DNA from: Trichuris trichiura
Lineage: Eukaryota > Nematoda > Enoplea > Trichinellida > Trichuridae
Length of the DNA stretch: 64,000 bases
Assembly: GCA_037903355.1 (NCBI GenBank)
Contig: JBAJFE010000002.1
Span: forward strand, 181,501 to 245,500
Direction: 5' to 3'
In this document: in pieces, positions 62,590 through 64,000 of the stretch
Position numbering within the stretch: position 1 is the first letter of the stretch
Layout: each line of letters opens with the position of its first letter
The notes under the pieces: model-generated
Seen by the model: only the letters and a program-made list of their open reading frames with translations
Database searches by the model: none
Told to the model about the DNA's origin: nothing
Made by a program: the position numbers and the translations under genes

Positions 62590-63403
62590 CCGCGGTGAAC
62601 CGTTTCACACGCTGGCCCGAAGCTTGGCCAACTCAAGACACTTCCGCGCGAACTGTAGCGGAAACGTTTTTCGCGAACTGGATAGCTCGTTTCGGCGTTC
62701 CCGGCGGGTTACTACTGATCGCGGCCGTCAGTTCGACTCGCATTTGTGGGCTTCGCTAAGCCAGTTGCTCGGCATAGATCATACCCTCATTTCAGCTTAC
62801 CACCCGCAAGCCAACGGTTTGGTTGAGCGTTTTCACCGACAACTCAAGGCGGCTCTTATCGCACGCACGCAGGCTACTCAAACACGATGGACTACTGCCC
62901 AGCCATTAGTGCTGCTCAGAATTCGAACCGCCCTCGAAATAGACATCGGTCTCGCTCCCGCGGAGTTACTTTACGGTACCACCTTGCGCCTCCCAGCGGA
63001 CTTCCTCGCCCCAACGAGACCTCCCGGAGACCCGGGCCCAACGAATTTTGCCAGCAAGCTCAAGGCGGTTATGCGCCAATTGCGCCCACGCCTCCTCGCC
63101 GTAGCAGGCACTCCATTTTCTAAAGCGAAGCGCTCAAAGACTGCTCGCACATCTTCATCAGGGAGCCCGGATTCTCAACCGCGTTGGCGCCTCCATACGC
63201 AGGCCCGTACCGCGTCCTCCAGCGCACTGACAAGACGTTCACCGTCGACGCAGGCGGATTTCCCATGACGGTCGCAATCGATCGAACCAAGCCCGCCTTC
63301 CGGCTCAACGACGCTGAAGACACACCTCTGCCCCCAAGCCGACAGGTTACCTTCCAGTGGCCTCCTGGCGCACTCTTCGCATCTAGGGAGGGAGTGATGT
63401 AGC
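62590..63403 (+). pseudogene. Ty3/gypsy-type integrase, frameshifted
   Basis: Pieces in different frames give [17 protein letters not shown] and IARFGVPGG (near 62595-62710), then [39 protein letters not shown] and a typical AELLYGTTLRLPADFLAP. The catalytic Asp (DRGRQF) and Glu (VERFHRQ) are visible. A further frame change near 63180 leads to the C-terminal GPYRVLQRTDKTFTVDAGG and ends at a TAG/TGA near 63400. Reverse transcriptase, protease and LTRs were not found. Confidence 0.87.
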
Positions 63404-63481
63404 GAACGCGGACCTGGACGTTGCCTGCGTATCACGTTGTACAGATTACGGTAGTTAGTTAGTTAGTGAGTTCGAATAAAC

Positions 63482-64000
63482 CGGTGATTCCCAACGGGGG
63501 TCCCAGGGGCCCCTTGAGGGCCTTGGAAAACTTGAAGGGGGCCCTGGGAAGGATTGGGGATTTAGGGGGTCCCTGGTAGTCGGTGCCACAGGACGAGGGC
63601 GATCCTGCCGTTCAGGATAGTGAGGCGAGGCGACCTGAGATTACTCCTGACGACTATCGAGCCGGACGTGGATAAATTAGGAGCACTGCACCATACCCAG
63701 TCGTCACACTGAGGTAAGGTCAAGCGACTGTCGTCTTGCTCCGAGAAAATACTGAATTTAGATTCAGTGTTGCGTAGCCCTGAGAACAGCATCGCAGCCT
63801 GACTTACATATTGCGCTACCATTGCTAACAGCCCAAAAAATTGAGAAAGAGGAAACCCAGTGTGGTACTTACTCCCGGTATTCTGAAGGGTTCCTGATCT
63901 GCAATTAGCCGGCTTAAGTCCAGCAATACGAAAAGAACGCCTTCAGTGCCAGCTGAAGAATTAAAGACGTTCATGGCTTCGAATATCGTTAAGGAGCTTT
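63482..64000 (+). mobile_element. ZBED-type hAT derivative, runs off right edge
   Basis: Starts with TIR CGGTGATTCCCAACGGGGG at 63482, keeps the first ~110 bp of the copy A type, then jumps to sequence beyond the transposase 3' end (for example CGACTATCGAGCCGGACGTG). This is an internal-deletion form like 11170-12128. The right end lies outside the window. Confidence 0.87.

Overview
This is a eukaryotic, metazoan chromosomal segment that is very rich in transposable elements. Two host genes can be supported. The first is a Slingshot-type cofilin phosphatase (ssh) on the + strand. I join 13 exons between 10876 and 38377 into an in-frame product of 1073 codons. The second is the nuclear gene for mitochondrial ATP synthase subunit c, on the - strand, in four exons between 52319 and 50992 that encode 136 residues. 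Most introns of both genes are 46-59 nt long, and only a few have grown to 0.8-17 kb by gaining transposons. Tiny introns, a Slingshot gene and abundant Tigger, hAT and Penelope-like elements suggest a compact-gene invertebrate. An enoplean nematode (Trichuris-like) is my best guess, but this is inference and not proven by the sequence.

Layout: 1-10.8 kb is repeats only: the end of a large hAT, a decayed hAT, a hAT MITE, a Tigger remnant, and an unclassified repeat in several copies. 10.9-38.4 kb is ssh. Its intron 2 (16.8 kb) holds nested Tigger, hAT and Penelope-like (PLE) insertions, an apparently intact 501-residue Tigger transposase with its terminal inverted repeats (TIRs), a dead mariner, two PLE palindromes and a trinucleotide microsatellite. 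Its intron 12 (6.9 kb) holds two Tigger remnants, two MITE-like elements and a PLE palindrome. 38.7-42 kb has a PLE split by a hAT MITE, then a pogo-like transposase remnant. 42-49.8 kb is a stack of hAT elements ending in a 5-kb ZBED-type hAT (copy A), a MITE and a Tigger fragment. 50.9-52.3 kb is the ATP synthase c gene, with a PLE fragment in its third intron. 53.7-59.2 kb is a second 5-kb hAT (copy B), inverted relative to A. 59.3-63.4 kb has hAT MITEs and a broken retrotransposon region (PHD-like finger, gag-like ORF, Ty3-type integrase). The window ends in another hAT derivative.

The host genes are unrelated housekeeping functions: actin-turnover control and oxidative phosphorylation. 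The most notable signals are hammerhead-ribozyme-like cores that recur in every PLE piece; target-site duplications that order the insertions (several are perfect); repeated stacking of hAT-type elements directly against a neighbour's 8-bp duplication; and two inverted hAT copies about 5.0 kb apart that flank the ATP synthase gene and carry complementary defects. All exon joins are conceptual and rest on reading frame, GT-AG borders and family similarity; no transcript data were available.
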